Source of the DNA: Lachnospiraceae bacterium
Lineage (GTDB): Bacteria; Bacillota_A; Clostridia; Lachnospirales; Lachnospiraceae
NCBI GenBank assembly: GCA_017540915.1
Contig: JAFYAD010000335.1
Span: 1 to 9,633, forward strand
Length of the DNA: 9,633 bases
Direction of reading: 5' to 3'
The notes under the pieces are model-generated. The model was not told the DNA's origin and did not search any database. It saw only the letters and a program-made list of their open reading frames with translations. Positions 1 to 6,643 of this stretch are shown piece by piece. The translations under genes and the position numbers were made by a program. Position 1 is the first letter of the stretch. The number at the start of each line of letters is the position of its first letter.

Positions 1-42
1 AGCTTGGCTTCGCAGATTGCCGATGTCATGGCGAGCCTGTAG
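1..42 (+). CDS. possible 3' end of a convergent gene cut by the window edge
   Basis: Frame 1 of the plus strand is open from the first base and reads SLASQIADVMASL before a TAG at 40-42. Third codon positions are mostly G or C, as in the confirmed genes here, and the peptide is amphipathic and helix-like. It would run towards the methyltransferase gene on the other strand, leaving 36 bp between the two stops. Thirteen codons are too few to assign a family, and the open frame could be chance. The rest of 1-78 shows no clear terminator for either strand. Confidence 0.22.
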   Translation, partial: SLASQIADVMASL

Positions 43-78
43 AATGTATGTAAAGTGGCTGTGAATAGTAACGTAAAA

Positions 79-930
79 TCATTTACCGGACTCTCTTGCG
101 ATAAACAAAACCCTCTCGGTTTCATCTGTCACCTCTGCCCCGGTATCCTCATCACTGACCTTCAAAAAAACAAGCCCCGCAGTGTCAAGAGCTCTCTTCA
201 CCTCATCGATACTGTATCCCTTCTGACGGTGAAGCTCTGTTTCTCTGATGTATCTGCCATCCTCCTCTTCAATGAACAATGTCAGATCATATTCGTTGAT
301 GCGGGTGTCTTCGTCATAGTGATTGTCCCAGATAAAGCTTGCATCCTCACCGTTCTCGGCAAAGATCCTGTCTCCCAGCACCTCAGAAAACTTGTGAATG
401 GTATTCATATCAAAAATGAAAAGTCCTCCGGGATCCAGGTAGTTATTGACCAGCTTGAAAACCTGCACAAGATCATCATATTCCGTTATGTAATTAAGGC
501 AGTCACAGAGACTGTATACAGCCCTTACCGTGCCGTACAGCTCAAACTCGCGCATATCCTGGCAAAGATACAGTATCCCGCTTCTGTCTCCGTCTTTAAC
601 CCGGGGTTCATCCTCGCCCTCATTATCGAAGTCACCGTCCCGGATTTCCGAATCTGCTGTCGGATCATACCTAACCTCCGCATCATCCTGCAGATTCATC
701 TCATACTCTCTTGCAACAGACAGCATATCAGCAGAAAGATCCACTCCCGTCATATCATAACCAAGATCAGCCATCAGCCGGGTAAGGGTTCCGGTACCGC
801 AGCCCAGGTCGAGCAGTAGACCGTCTTCTATGCCATCCCCTCTCAGAATATCCGCCAGCATCTTCGCCCAGCGCTCATATGGCACATTCTCCATGAATTC
901 ATCATAGACATATGCAAACGAGTTATACAT
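79..930 (-). CDS. class I SAM-dependent methyltransferase with acidic insertion
   Basis: The 283-residue protein is a soluble Rossmann-fold methyltransferase that should transfer a methyl group from S-adenosylmethionine to an unknown substrate. Motif I, LLLDLGCGTGT, lies at about residues 38-48. The ribose-binding acidic residue after strand 2 is D64 in GVDLS, and the post-motif region YLCQDMREF is at 121-129. The stretch FIFDMNT (171-177) fits strand 5. Residues 80-116, between strand 2 and the next core strand, are rich in Asp and Glu and look like an inserted surface loop. The ATG at 930 has AGGAGA four bases upstream, so the start is secure. The gene lies downstream of the DHH phosphoesterase but past an intrinsic terminator. 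It therefore relies on readthrough or on a weak promoter in the short gap. No neighbour reveals the substrate. Confidence 0.9.
   Translation of the reverse strand: MYNSFAYVYDEFMENVPYERWAKMLADILRGDGIEDGLLLDLGCGTGTLTRLMADLGYDMTGVDLSADMLSVAREYEMNLQDDAEVRYDPTADSEIRDGDFDNEGEDEPRVKDGDRSGILYLCQDMREFELYGTVRAVYSLCDCLNYITEYDDLVQVFKLVNNYLDPGGLFIFDMNTIHKFSEVLGDRIFAENGEDASFIWDNHYDEDTRINEYDLTLFIEEEDGRYIRETELHRQKGYSIDEVKRALDTAGLVFLKVSDEDTGAEVTDETERVLFIARESGK
580..693 (-). other. acidic insertion in the methyltransferase (residues about 80-117)
   Basis: This segment codes for a hydrophilic stretch dominated by Asp, Glu and Gly (for example SEIRDGDFDNEGEDE). It sits between the conserved GVDLS strand and the YLCQDMREF motif. 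In typical methyltransferases of this fold the corresponding connection is much shorter. It is in frame, contains no stop, and the conserved motifs resume after it, so it is an insertion rather than a frameshift. Confidence 0.6.
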
Positions 931-971
931 GATATCTCCTATTTCGTAAAACAGTCACCGGGTTAACATTC

Positions 972-1001
972 AAAAACGGGGCTGACCACTGCCAACCCCG
1001 T
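972..1001 (-). terminator. intrinsic terminator after the DHH phosphoesterase gene
   Basis: Read on the minus strand, ACGGGGTTGGC pairs with GTCAGCCCCGT across a 4-nt loop. This gives an 11-bp stem with two G-U pairs, followed directly by TTTTT. It starts 22 bp after the stop codon of the DHH gene. The plus-strand side has no T-run, so it works in one direction only and should reduce transcription into the methyltransferase gene. Confidence 0.88.
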
Positions 1002-1022
1002 AATATTATACCGTTCTTAAGA

Positions 1023-1943
1023 TCAGGCATTTGCCATGGCACAAAGCTCATCCAGCATCTTCGGAAGTTCGGTTGCCATATTCTCATCAGAGAACTGACA
1101 TGTGCCCACCTTCTTGTGACCGCCGCCGTTGTACTTGAGCATGAGACTGCCAACATCAAGTGTAGCTGTGCGATTTAAGATGCTGTAACCCACTGCTGCC
1201 GAGCAGCCTTCTCCGCCTTTTCCGGATACGATCCATGCAGAAATATTCTGATCCGGATACATTGAATAGATCATGAAACGATTGCCGGTGTATATAGGAT
1301 CAACACCCCTGAGATCGGAAATAATGACATTACCCTCTGTGCGGGTATGTGCCGCTACCATCTCCTTGAACTTCTCGGTCTGCTCCATATAAACATCTAT
1401 ACGCTCTTTGACGTCTTCCATCTCCAGGATCTCTGCCGTAGAGCACTGACGGCACTTCACCATCAGCTCTTCCATAAGCTTGTAATTGGGGATCCTGAAC
1501 TGTCTCCAACGTCCCAGTCCGGTACGGGGATCCATCAGGAATCCGATCAATATCCATCCCTTGGGATTCATAACGTCATCTATGGTGAGGTTTCCGGAAT
1601 CCACCTTATCAACGGCATCCATTATCTCCTCAAAGCCCGGAAAACGCTCCGCGCCGCCATAGTACTCATATATGATACGCGCACACGAGGGTGTTACGCG
1701 GCTCTCGCCTTTATATTTTCCTTCAAGCTGATTTCTCTCAAACTCGCTTGAATGATGATCAAACCAAAGCCCGCATCCCTCAACATAAGGAACATTTGCA
1801 AGGCAGTCGTCTTCATTGATCTCAACAAGCCCGTCCTGAAGATCCTTGGGATGAGCGAACTTCCAATGATCCACAATGCCTGCCTCCAGCAATAATGCTC
1901 CGCAAACCAATCCGTCAAAATCTGAGCGAGTAACCAATCTCAC
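1023..1943 (-). CDS. DHH/DHHA1 family phosphoesterase (exopolyphosphatase-like)
   Basis: This is a 306-residue cytosolic protein of the DHH superfamily, metal-dependent phosphoesterases that include RecJ, nanoRNases and c-di-AMP phosphodiesterases. Visible metal-site motifs are SDFDG (residues 7-11, D8 and D10), FDHH (61-64) and AVDKVDSG (110-117). The C-terminal DHHA1 substrate-binding domain ends in GGGHKKVG (273-280). The usual first motif has a His in DHDAD-like proteins, but here it is SDFD, as in the exopolyphosphatase-like branch. There is no CBS, PAS or membrane segment, so it is not a GdpP-type enzyme. The actual substrate (oligonucleotide, pAp, cyclic dinucleotide or polyphosphate) cannot be fixed from sequence. 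The start is GTG at 1943, supported by a perfect AAAGGAGGG eight bases upstream. It has its own promoter and terminator and is probably monocistronic, with some readthrough to the methyltransferase. Confidence 0.9.
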   Translation of the reverse strand: MRLVTRSDFDGLVCGALLLEAGIVDHWKFAHPKDLQDGLVEINEDDCLANVPYVEGCGLWFDHHSSEFERNQLEGKYKGESRVTPSCARIIYEYYGGAERFPGFEEIMDAVDKVDSGNLTIDDVMNPKGWILIGFLMDPRTGLGRWRQFRIPNYKLMEELMVKCRQCSTAEILEMEDVKERIDVYMEQTEKFKEMVAAHTRTEGNVIISDLRGVDPIYTGNRFMIYSMYPDQNISAWIVSGKGGEGCSAAVGYSILNRTATLDVGSLMLKYNGGGHKKVGTCQFSDENMATELPKMLDELCAMANA

Positions 1944-1951
1944 GGGAAAAA

Positions 1952-1960
1952 CCCTCCTTT
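1952..1960 (-). promoter_or_regulatory. Shine-Dalgarno site that fixes the GTG start of the DHH gene
   Basis: AAAGGAGGG on the minus strand is 8 nt from the GTG at 1943. Because no ATG lies near it and the catalytic SDFDG motif begins at residue 7, this site settles the use of GTG as initiator. Confidence 0.85.
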
Positions 1961-1987
1961 TCCAACTATCGTACTCTTGTGAAACTC

Positions 1988-2035
1988 ATATATCCTGTGG
2001 CGAAAAGATACACCTGTCCGCGCACAGGGATATAT
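1988..2035. repeat. imperfect inverted repeat overlapping the DHH-gene promoter
   Basis: On the plus strand ATATATCCTGTG (1988-1999) is mirrored by CACAGGGATATAT (2023-2035), a 12-bp match with one extra G. Nested inside is a second inverted repeat, CCTGT (2013-2017) and ACAGG (2024-2028), spaced by 6 nt. The two compete for the ACAGG arm, so only one can form at a time. The outer arm covers most of the predicted -10 element, and the inner repeat surrounds the predicted start site. It may be an operator or a leader structure. The inner hairpin is followed on the minus strand by only four T residues, which makes it at best a weak terminator for the upstream chemoreceptor gene. Confidence 0.5.
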
Positions 2036-2060
2036 TACCATTTTTAGGCGCTTCTAACAA
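2032..2060 (-). promoter_or_regulatory. predicted sigma-A promoter for the DHH phosphoesterase gene
   Basis: The minus strand shows TTGTTA (2060-2055), a 17-nt spacer, and TAATAT (2037-2032). The -10 is preceded by TGG, giving an extended -10. Transcription would begin near 2025, leaving a leader of about 80 nt before the GTG at 1943. It lies just after the stop codon of the chemoreceptor gene. Confidence 0.65.
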
Positions 2061-2077
2061 GTATTTTTTTGCATTTT

Positions 2078-3970
2078 TTATAATACTGAAAATCTGTCCG
2101 CCTCTGCTTTGAGATGGTCGCTTATACGCTTGTTGTTGTCCATCTCGGTTCCAACATTCTCAATATCCACAACCAGACTTGCAGTATTCTCTGTGGCATT
2201 GCTGACACCTTCTGCCGACTCCCGGATGGCATCGGTTATGGCATTTACCGAACGTGCCACATCTTCCATCATGGACATCAAAGTATCAGTGCGGTTCTCG
2301 AAACCTTCCATCGTAGTGTTGACATATACGGCATCATCCCTGTACTGTTCGCCCATGGCAACGAAATTATCATAATCCGGCATAATAGTCTCATTGAGAT
2401 AATCCACAACGGATCTCGATGTTCTGACAAGCTCCTCCACCGCAGCGATAACCTGTGAGTTAACATTCTGTATCCTGCCTGCAGTGGCTTTTGTAACATC
2501 CGCAAGATTTCGTATCTCCTCAGCCACAACAGAAAATCCCCTGCCTGCTGCCCCGGCTCTTGCAGCCTCTATGGATGCGTTCAGCGCCAACAGGTTGGTT
2601 TGTGATGAAACCTCTAATATCTCTTCCGTCAGGTCATTTACCTGCTTGACACTCCTGGTTTCTTCGATAGCGGTCTCCAGTTTTTCCACGATGCTCTGAA
2701 TCATCTCGGAGGTGTTGGTCTTGTTGGCCATGGCTGCCTCTTCCATGTTCAGAGCACGATCAGCCATCTCTGAAGCGTAGTTATTCAGAGCTTTTGTCTC
2801 ACCTGAAATAGCATCCACCTGACCGCTGGCATCGTTGATCCTGTCATTAACGGAGCCGGTGGTGCCTGTGATATTATTCATGGTGTCGGAAAGTTTTCTC
2901 ATGGACTCCGATATGTCATTGGCAGATCCGTTGGCTGTGGCGATGCTGGAGAAAACATTGTCCACAACGCCGCCTAAGTTATTGGAATTATCCACGATCT
3001 TTTGCAGGATATCCTGCAATGTCTCGATAAATACGTTAAAGTACGAGAACAGAAGTCCAATTTCATCAGTAGTCCTGATGTAAAGCCTCTCCGTAAGATC
3101 TCCGTTACCGTTACGAATATCGCCTACAATACGTCTGAGTTTTCTGGTATTGTGACGCAGCGGCTTTGTAATACCGAAATGTATTATCAGGATAGCTATT
3201 ATGATGACTACCAAAGTTATGATAAATATGACAATAGTCTTTCCCCTGCTGCGGAGATAGCTCTGATACTGCGAATCGATATTGGCATTTATGTTGTCGG
3301 ATGTCTGCTCCTTCATGAGTGTAAGCTGTTCACTCAGCTGATCGGCAGCGCCCTGTATGGCAGTCGGGATCGACTGAAGCGCCCAGGATTTCTTGCCCTT
3401 ATCGCTCATGTCCATGGTGAGGAAAAAAGCATCATGGTAATCTTTAAACTTTTTCTCGACAGTGCTCTTAAATGCGGGATCATCCTCTGCTCCTACCACA
3501 GCAAAGAAATCCTCCATGACAGAATTGATCTCCTCAAACAGTTCCTCCGATCTGGTCCTGTAGGTCGCCATCTCGGATTCAGCGTCCGTGGAAATGTGCG
3601 AATATATGTTGCACTGAAGCTTATACACATCCACCATCGCCAGGTCAAGCCTGTCGAGGGTTGCTATACTCTCGGCGGTAACCTTTGAACTCTGCTCCTG
3701 GATCTTCTTGAGCTGCATAACCGATGAAAGACTGGCATATATACTGACGACAGCCAGCAAAAAAATGGGCAACAGCGTTTTGACACTGATACGGAAAACA
3801 CTCATCTTGTCCAGTCTTGTAACATGGTTGTCGCTTTTACCGCCGTTAAACAGCTTTTTTATGTCGGGAAGCTTTATCTTCCCCATGTCCGGTTTTTTTA
3901 AGCTTTTTATGTCCGGCATCCTGATATTCTTCAGATCAGGCTTTTTTATCCCCTTGAAACCTTCCGCCAT
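2078..3970 (-). CDS. methyl-accepting chemotaxis protein with N-terminal KPD-repeat tail
   Basis: The 630-residue transmembrane chemoreceptor would sense a ligand outside the cell and signal through CheW and CheA to the flagellar motor. An unusual cytoplasmic N-terminal tail (residues 1-63) contains four octapeptide repeats (8-39). It is followed by TM1 (about 64-82), an extracytoplasmic helical sensor region (83-243, resembling a four-helix-bundle sensor), TM2 (about 244-266), a HAMP linker (about 267-320) and the MCP signalling domain. The highly conserved hairpin tip lies at about 450-490 and includes [19 protein letters not shown] and [15 protein letters not shown]. No C-terminal CheR/CheB-binding pentapeptide is seen. 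An ATG further upstream at 4027 would add 19 residues, but GGGGAGGG at 3975-3982 supports the ATG at 3970. The gene is monocistronic by context, with its own promoter at 4094-4122. The ligand is unknown. Confidence 0.93.
   Translation of the reverse strand: MAEGFKGIKKPDLKNIRMPDIKSLKKPDMGKIKLPDIKKLFNGGKSDNHVTRLDKMSVFRISVKTLLPIFLLAVVSIYASLSSVMQLKKIQEQSSKVTAESIATLDRLDLAMVDVYKLQCNIYSHISTDAESEMATYRTRSEELFEEINSVMEDFFAVVGAEDDPAFKSTVEKKFKDYHDAFFLTMDMSDKGKKSWALQSIPTAIQGAADQLSEQLTLMKEQTSDNINANIDSQYQSYLRSRGKTIVIFIITLVVIIIAILIIHFGITKPLRHNTRKLRRIVGDIRNGNGDLTERLYIRTTDEIGLLFSYFNVFIETLQDILQKIVDNSNNLGGVVDNVFSSIATANGSANDISESMRKLSDTMNNITGTTGSVNDRINDASGQVDAISGETKALNNYASEMADRALNMEEAAMANKTNTSEMIQSIVEKLETAIEETRSVKQVNDLTEEILEVSSQTNLLALNASIEAARAGAAGRGFSVVAEEIRNLADVTKATAGRIQNVNSQVIAAVEELVRTSRSVVDYLNETIMPDYDNFVAMGEQYRDDAVYVNTTMEGFENRTDTLMSMMEDVARSVNAITDAIRESAEGVSNATENTASLVVDIENVGTEMDNNKRISDHLKAEADRFSVL
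3854..3949 (-). repeat. four tandem octapeptide repeats in the chemoreceptor tail
   Basis: Residues 8-39 of the chemoreceptor read as four units of 8: [32 protein letters not shown]. The consensus is a hydrophobic residue, a basic residue, any residue, Pro-Asp, a hydrophobic residue, Lys, then a polar residue. At DNA level the period is 24 bp, and the repeats have diverged in third positions, so the protein pattern appears to be kept by selection. The segment is strongly basic and lies on the cytoplasmic side before TM1. Confidence 0.85.
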
Positions 3971-3974
3971 ATGT

Positions 3975-3982
3975 CCCTCCCC
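3975..3982 (-). promoter_or_regulatory. Shine-Dalgarno site that decides the chemoreceptor start
   Basis: GGGGAGGG on the minus strand ends 4 nt before the ATG at 3970. The in-frame ATG at 4027 lacks a comparable site, so the shorter protein of 630 residues is preferred. Confidence 0.75.
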
Positions 3983-4059
3983 ATATGTATGCCACAACTC
4001 TCCCGGCAGGCATGTTTTGATGATCAACCCCGGCGACTGTGAATAACAACCAACCTTGT

Positions 4060-4093
4060 AAAAAAATATGCAGGTGAAAACACACCTGCATAT
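4060..4093 (-). terminator. perfect 11-bp dyad with T-tract at the chemoreceptor start site
   Basis: On the minus strand ATATGCAGGTG pairs exactly with CACCTGCATAT across a 6-nt loop, and a run of T follows. In form this is a strong intrinsic terminator and could stop readthrough from the CapA-like gene. However, it begins immediately after the -10 element of the predicted chemoreceptor promoter, so the predicted +1 (about 4087) falls inside its first arm. Transcripts from that promoter would carry only the inner part of the hairpin (AGGUG with CACCU). It may therefore act as an operator over the start site, as a terminator for upstream transcription, or as both. Confidence 0.7.
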
Positions 4094-4122
4094 AGTATAA
4101 CATTATATCCTGTCATCGTCAA
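4094..4122 (-). promoter_or_regulatory. predicted strong sigma-A promoter for the chemoreceptor gene
   Basis: The minus strand shows TTGACG (4122-4117), a 17-nt spacer, and TATACT (4099-4094). The -10 is preceded by TGT, an extended -10. This is close to consensus. The leader to the ATG at 3970 would be about 118 nt. I did not find a convincing flagellar sigma (TAAA, then GCCGATAT-like) element, although many chemoreceptor genes use one. Confidence 0.75.
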
Positions 4123-4135
4123 AAGATTATTTTAC

Positions 4136-4164
4136 CTGCGATCCCTATACCGGTCCTCTGCGAT
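4136..4164. repeat. CTGCGAT direct repeat upstream of the chemoreceptor -35
   Basis: CTGCGAT occurs at 4136-4142 and again at 4158-4164. The 22-bp offset is about two helical turns, and the nearer copy ends 14 bp upstream of the -35 hexamer. The placement suits an activator or response-regulator site, but the repeat is only 7 bp. Confidence 0.3.
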
Positions 4165-4173
4165 AAAAAGTTG

Positions 4174-4201
4174 AAAAAAAACGGCATGCAAAAGCATGCC
4201 G
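4174..4201 (-). terminator. intrinsic terminator after the CapA-like gene
   Basis: The minus strand reads CGGCATGC, a TTTT loop, GCATGCCG, then eight T residues. The 8-bp stem is perfect and GC-rich. It lies 53 bp past the stop of the CapA-like gene and closes the DUF2225-CapA transcription unit. The plus-strand side lacks a T-run directly after the stem. Confidence 0.93.
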
Positions 4202-4254
4202 AAATTTAAAAGTTTTATAAATCTATTCCATCATTGACAGAATTGCCAAAAACA

Positions 4255-5850
4255 TCAGCCCGGCTCGGTGGAAAGTTTTATCTTTCCTCTGTTGCCAACC
4301 ATAGTGTCTGAAATCGGCGCACAATAATCATTGAGATTGCTGATAACCTGTGCATACCGGTCGCTGTTCTTTTTCAGCAGTACGGGGCAGAAATCGTTGT
4401 AGTCATCCGATCCGGAGATTGATATCGGTATAAACTGCGCATCGATCTTTGACTTAAGCTTTTTATCCTTGTCAAAATGGAAGGTCTGCTGGAATATGGC
4501 AGAATCCTTGTCTGAAGGATTTTTATTGCCGCCAAAGCAGAAGTTTCCGAGGCTGTAGCATATTATCTTGCCGTTGTAGATCTCAACTCCCTGAAGGACA
4601 TGGGGGTGGTTTCCTATGACAAGATCAGCGCCCGCATCTATGATCATATGTCCCACTTCCACCTGATAATCATTGGCGTAGTAGTCCTTTTCAACGCCCC
4701 AGTGAACACAGGCGATTATTAGATCAACCTTGTCACTCTTAAGCTTTTCAATACCGTCGTAGATAAACTGCTCTGCCTCAATAGTCTGACTCTGCAGCCC
4801 CGCACTGACAACACCTATCAATATGCCGGCAGATGTCTTAAAGGTCGCCACCGTGTTCTTGTACGCGTAACCTATACCCGCTTCCTTAAGGGCATTCATT
4901 GTATCGTTTAATCCCGCCTCTCCATAATCGTAGGTGTGATTGTTGCCAAGTGAAACAGCCTCAATGGAAGAACCGGTCATTATGGCGGTATACTCCGGAT
5001 ATCCTCTGAGGTTAAAGTCCTTTGACTCCATGCTGTCAGAGTTGGTGAGAACACATTCGAGATTGACGAGCGTCATATTATCGGCGCTGAATGTATCCTT
5101 TACATTCTGCATAAAATAATCCGCACCGTATTTGTCATAGTATTCGCAAAAAGAGTTCTCATATGTATGAACCTGCGCATTTCCGAATGTGCAGTCACCC
5201 GTTGCAGAGATCGTAAAGGTTATCTCCTCTTTGTCTTTCTTTTCTTTTTTGGGCTTTTGCTGCTTTTCCTCCTGCGCGCCGCTGTCATCATCCTTCATCG
5301 CTGCTATCATATCATCCGATGTTATGGCTTCGCTTGTGTTCTTGAATTTTATCACTCCCGTAAAGCCCAGCACGAACACAATGGCCAATACAAGATCCAA
5401 GCCCAATATTGAATACAACACTATATCCAATACCTTCTGTATCCTGCGGGACTTAAGCTTTGACAAGCGTTTTTTGTACTGTAAAAGATCGGGATCATCT
5501 TCCGGATCATCTTCATCCGGCTCATCATCCCCGAATTCTTCATCCGACTCGTCGTATTCCTCCGGATCCTGTTCACTCAGATCGTCCCCTTCCGGATCTT
5601 CAGGATCATCCTCTCCGTATTCTTCCGGATCTTCAGGCTCATCACCGTCCTCGTACGGTTCTTCTGCATCAGCCTCGTCCGGGATCTCCTGATCCTCCTC
5701 AGGCTCATCTTCATCCGCAGATATGATGTCTACCCTGATATCATCCTCATCCGGTTCGGATCCTATCCCGCCTGTCTCCTCGATATCCTCATCATCATTT
5801 ACAAGCCGAAGCTTCGGTCTTTCACCGGAATTATCATCTCTGTTTGACAT
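4255..5850 (-). CDS. membrane-anchored CapA-family protein with long acidic N-terminal tail
   Basis: The 531-residue protein has four parts. Residues 19-121 are an extremely Asp/Glu/Pro-rich tail. Residues 122-140 form a basic stretch, and about 141-166 are a single membrane helix. After a Lys/Glu linker (184-209), residues 210-490 form a CapA (PGA_cap) metallophosphatase-like domain. CapA motifs seen are ATGDCTFG (216-223), NLECVLT (263-269), SLGNNHTYDYG (300-310), HWG (383-385), IGNHPHVLQGVE (412-423) and YSLGNF (432-437). With the basic side inside, the acidic tail is cytoplasmic and the catalytic domain is outside. Family members are linked to poly-gamma-glutamate capsule handling, but no capsule synthase genes are nearby, so that role is not shown here. 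The ATG at 5850 has GGAG 9 nt upstream. The gene follows the DUF2225 gene by 23 bp and ends at a strong terminator. Confidence 0.88.
   Translation of the reverse strand: MSNRDDNSGERPKLRLVNDDEDIEETGGIGSEPDEDDIRVDIISADEDEPEEDQEIPDEADAEEPYEDGDEPEDPEEYGEDDPEDPEGDDLSEQDPEEYDESDEEFGDDEPDEDDPEDDPDLLQYKKRLSKLKSRRIQKVLDIVLYSILGLDLVLAIVFVLGFTGVIKFKNTSEAITSDDMIAAMKDDDSGAQEEKQQKPKKEKKDKEEITFTISATGDCTFGNAQVHTYENSFCEYYDKYGADYFMQNVKDTFSADNMTLVNLECVLTNSDSMESKDFNLRGYPEYTAIMTGSSIEAVSLGNNHTYDYGEAGLNDTMNALKEAGIGYAYKNTVATFKTSAGILIGVVSAGLQSQTIEAEQFIYDGIEKLKSDKVDLIIACVHWGVEKDYYANDYQVEVGHMIIDAGADLVIGNHPHVLQGVEIYNGKIICYSLGNFCFGGNKNPSDKDSAIFQQTFHFDKDKKLKSKIDAQFIPISISGSDDYNDFCPVLLKKNSDRYAQVISNLNDYCAPISDTMVGNRGKIKLSTEPG
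5589..5643 (-). repeat. 33-bp tandem repeat within the acidic tail coding region
   Basis: The 22-bp segments 5589-5610 and 5622-5643 differ at one position and are offset by 33 bp, or 11 codons. They encode DEPEDPEEYGE followed by DDPEDPEGDDL. Further diverged copies of the DPE and DEP pattern fill the surrounding tail. In-frame duplication appears to have lengthened this region. Confidence 0.75.
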
Positions 5851-5873
5851 TTAATAATTCTCCGTAGATACTC

Positions 5874-6638
5874 TTATTTTTTTAATTCAGCCATTCTGGC
5901 CACGATCATCTCCTTGAGATCGTACGCCTTGTCTTTAATGTTCTGGGAGGCTGATGAATTCGTCAACACCCCGCCTATGAGCTTTCCTGCGGTATCGACC
6001 TCATCAAAATGGTATGCCATATAACTGAGCAGATAATCAAGCGTCACCTGATTCAGTCCCATTATCGGCGGATTTTCGCTCATGACAGCCTTGGTAAAAC
6101 CATCGTATGCAAGCCTGTAAAAGCGCTCCTCGTTTTTCTTGCAATCTTCTGTAAGCCTGGTCCGCTCAGCCTCATTGGACAGGCGGCTGACCTCATTTTC
6201 AACCTTACCCCTGTACAGCCATGCCAGGAGCATACAGATATAAGCCTTTTCCCCATCTTTTGCCAATTTTGAAGAAGCGCTCATATATGCGAGCTTGTGC
6301 ATCTCTATGGCCATGTCATAGGTATATACCGAAGCTTTGCTCCTGTCGGTAGGATGATATGCATCCGCTATATCTTTTTTGATATTTTTTATCTGAAAAC
6401 CGCCAAGTTGGTCAAATTGGTTGTGCACAGCCGCATATCCGCAATTAGGGCATGCACATACTCCGTATTTTATAGAGTCAAAATCCTTGAAAACAGGACG
6501 CAGATCCATATCACTGCCTAGTTTCCTGGCCTTTGAACTCTTCATAACTTTTGTTGTAAAATGTGAATCGCAGACGGGACATACCTTTTTCTTATCAAAG
6601 ATAAAATCCACTTCCGGTGTAACTGGTATTTCCGACAT
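5874..6638 (-). CDS. DUF2225 zinc-ribbon protein of unknown function
   Basis: The 254-residue protein matches the DUF2225 pattern. An N-terminal split zinc ribbon uses CPVC (C20, C23) and CPNC (C63, C66, in VCACPNCGYA), followed by a mostly helical region (about 102-250) that may be TPR-like. The function of the family is not established. No signal peptide or membrane segment is present, so it is likely cytosolic. An in-frame GTG at 6647 would add three residues, but that codon lies inside the GAGGTGG Shine-Dalgarno sequence, so the ATG at 6638 is the better start. It is followed after 23 bp by the CapA-like gene, which indicates cotranscription and hints at an envelope-related role. That link is an inference from position only. 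Confidence 0.87.
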   Translation of the reverse strand: MSEIPVTPEVDFIFDKKKVCPVCDSHFTTKVMKSSKARKLGSDMDLRPVFKDFDSIKYGVCACPNCGYAAVHNQFDQLGGFQIKNIKKDIADAYHPTDRSKASVYTYDMAIEMHKLAYMSASSKLAKDGEKAYICMLLAWLYRGKVENEVSRLSNEAERTRLTEDCKKNEERFYRLAYDGFTKAVMSENPPIMGLNQVTLDYLLSYMAYHFDEVDTAGKLIGGVLTNSSASQNIKDKAYDLKEMIVARMAELKK

Positions 6639-6643
6639 TCCGA

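Noticed and set aside
1..30. Possible minus-strand gene start (MTSAICEAK) below the methyltransferase
   Set aside because: Only nine codons are visible, the ribosome site is weak, and the opposite strand offers an equally plausible reading.
55..819. Long plus-strand open frame opposite the methyltransferase gene
   Set aside because: It is the antisense shadow of a gene with clear motifs and a good Shine-Dalgarno site. The plus-strand product has no recognisable domain.
1023..1943. DHH protein as a GdpP-type c-di-AMP phosphodiesterase
   Set aside because: It lacks the membrane helices, PAS-like and GGDEF-like domains of that enzyme, and its first motif differs.
3971..4093. Riboswitch (for example a c-di-GMP type) in the chemoreceptor leader
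   Set aside because: The leader holds one simple hairpin at its very start and no conserved multi-helix core that I can recognise.
4102..4139. Flagellar sigma-factor promoter for the chemoreceptor
   Set aside because: TAAA and GGATAT are present, but the spacing is about 18 nt instead of 15 and the -10 box matches at only five of eight positions. The sigma-A elements are much better.
3971..4254. Small RNA gene between the CapA-like and chemoreceptor genes
   Set aside because: Promoter and T-run are so close that a terminated transcript would be only about 25 nt, too short for an ordinary small RNA.
5189..5692. Ser/Gly-rich plus-strand frame opposite the CapA-like gene
   Set aside because: The low-complexity Ser-Gly pattern is just the complement of the Asp/Glu/Pro codons of the acidic tail.
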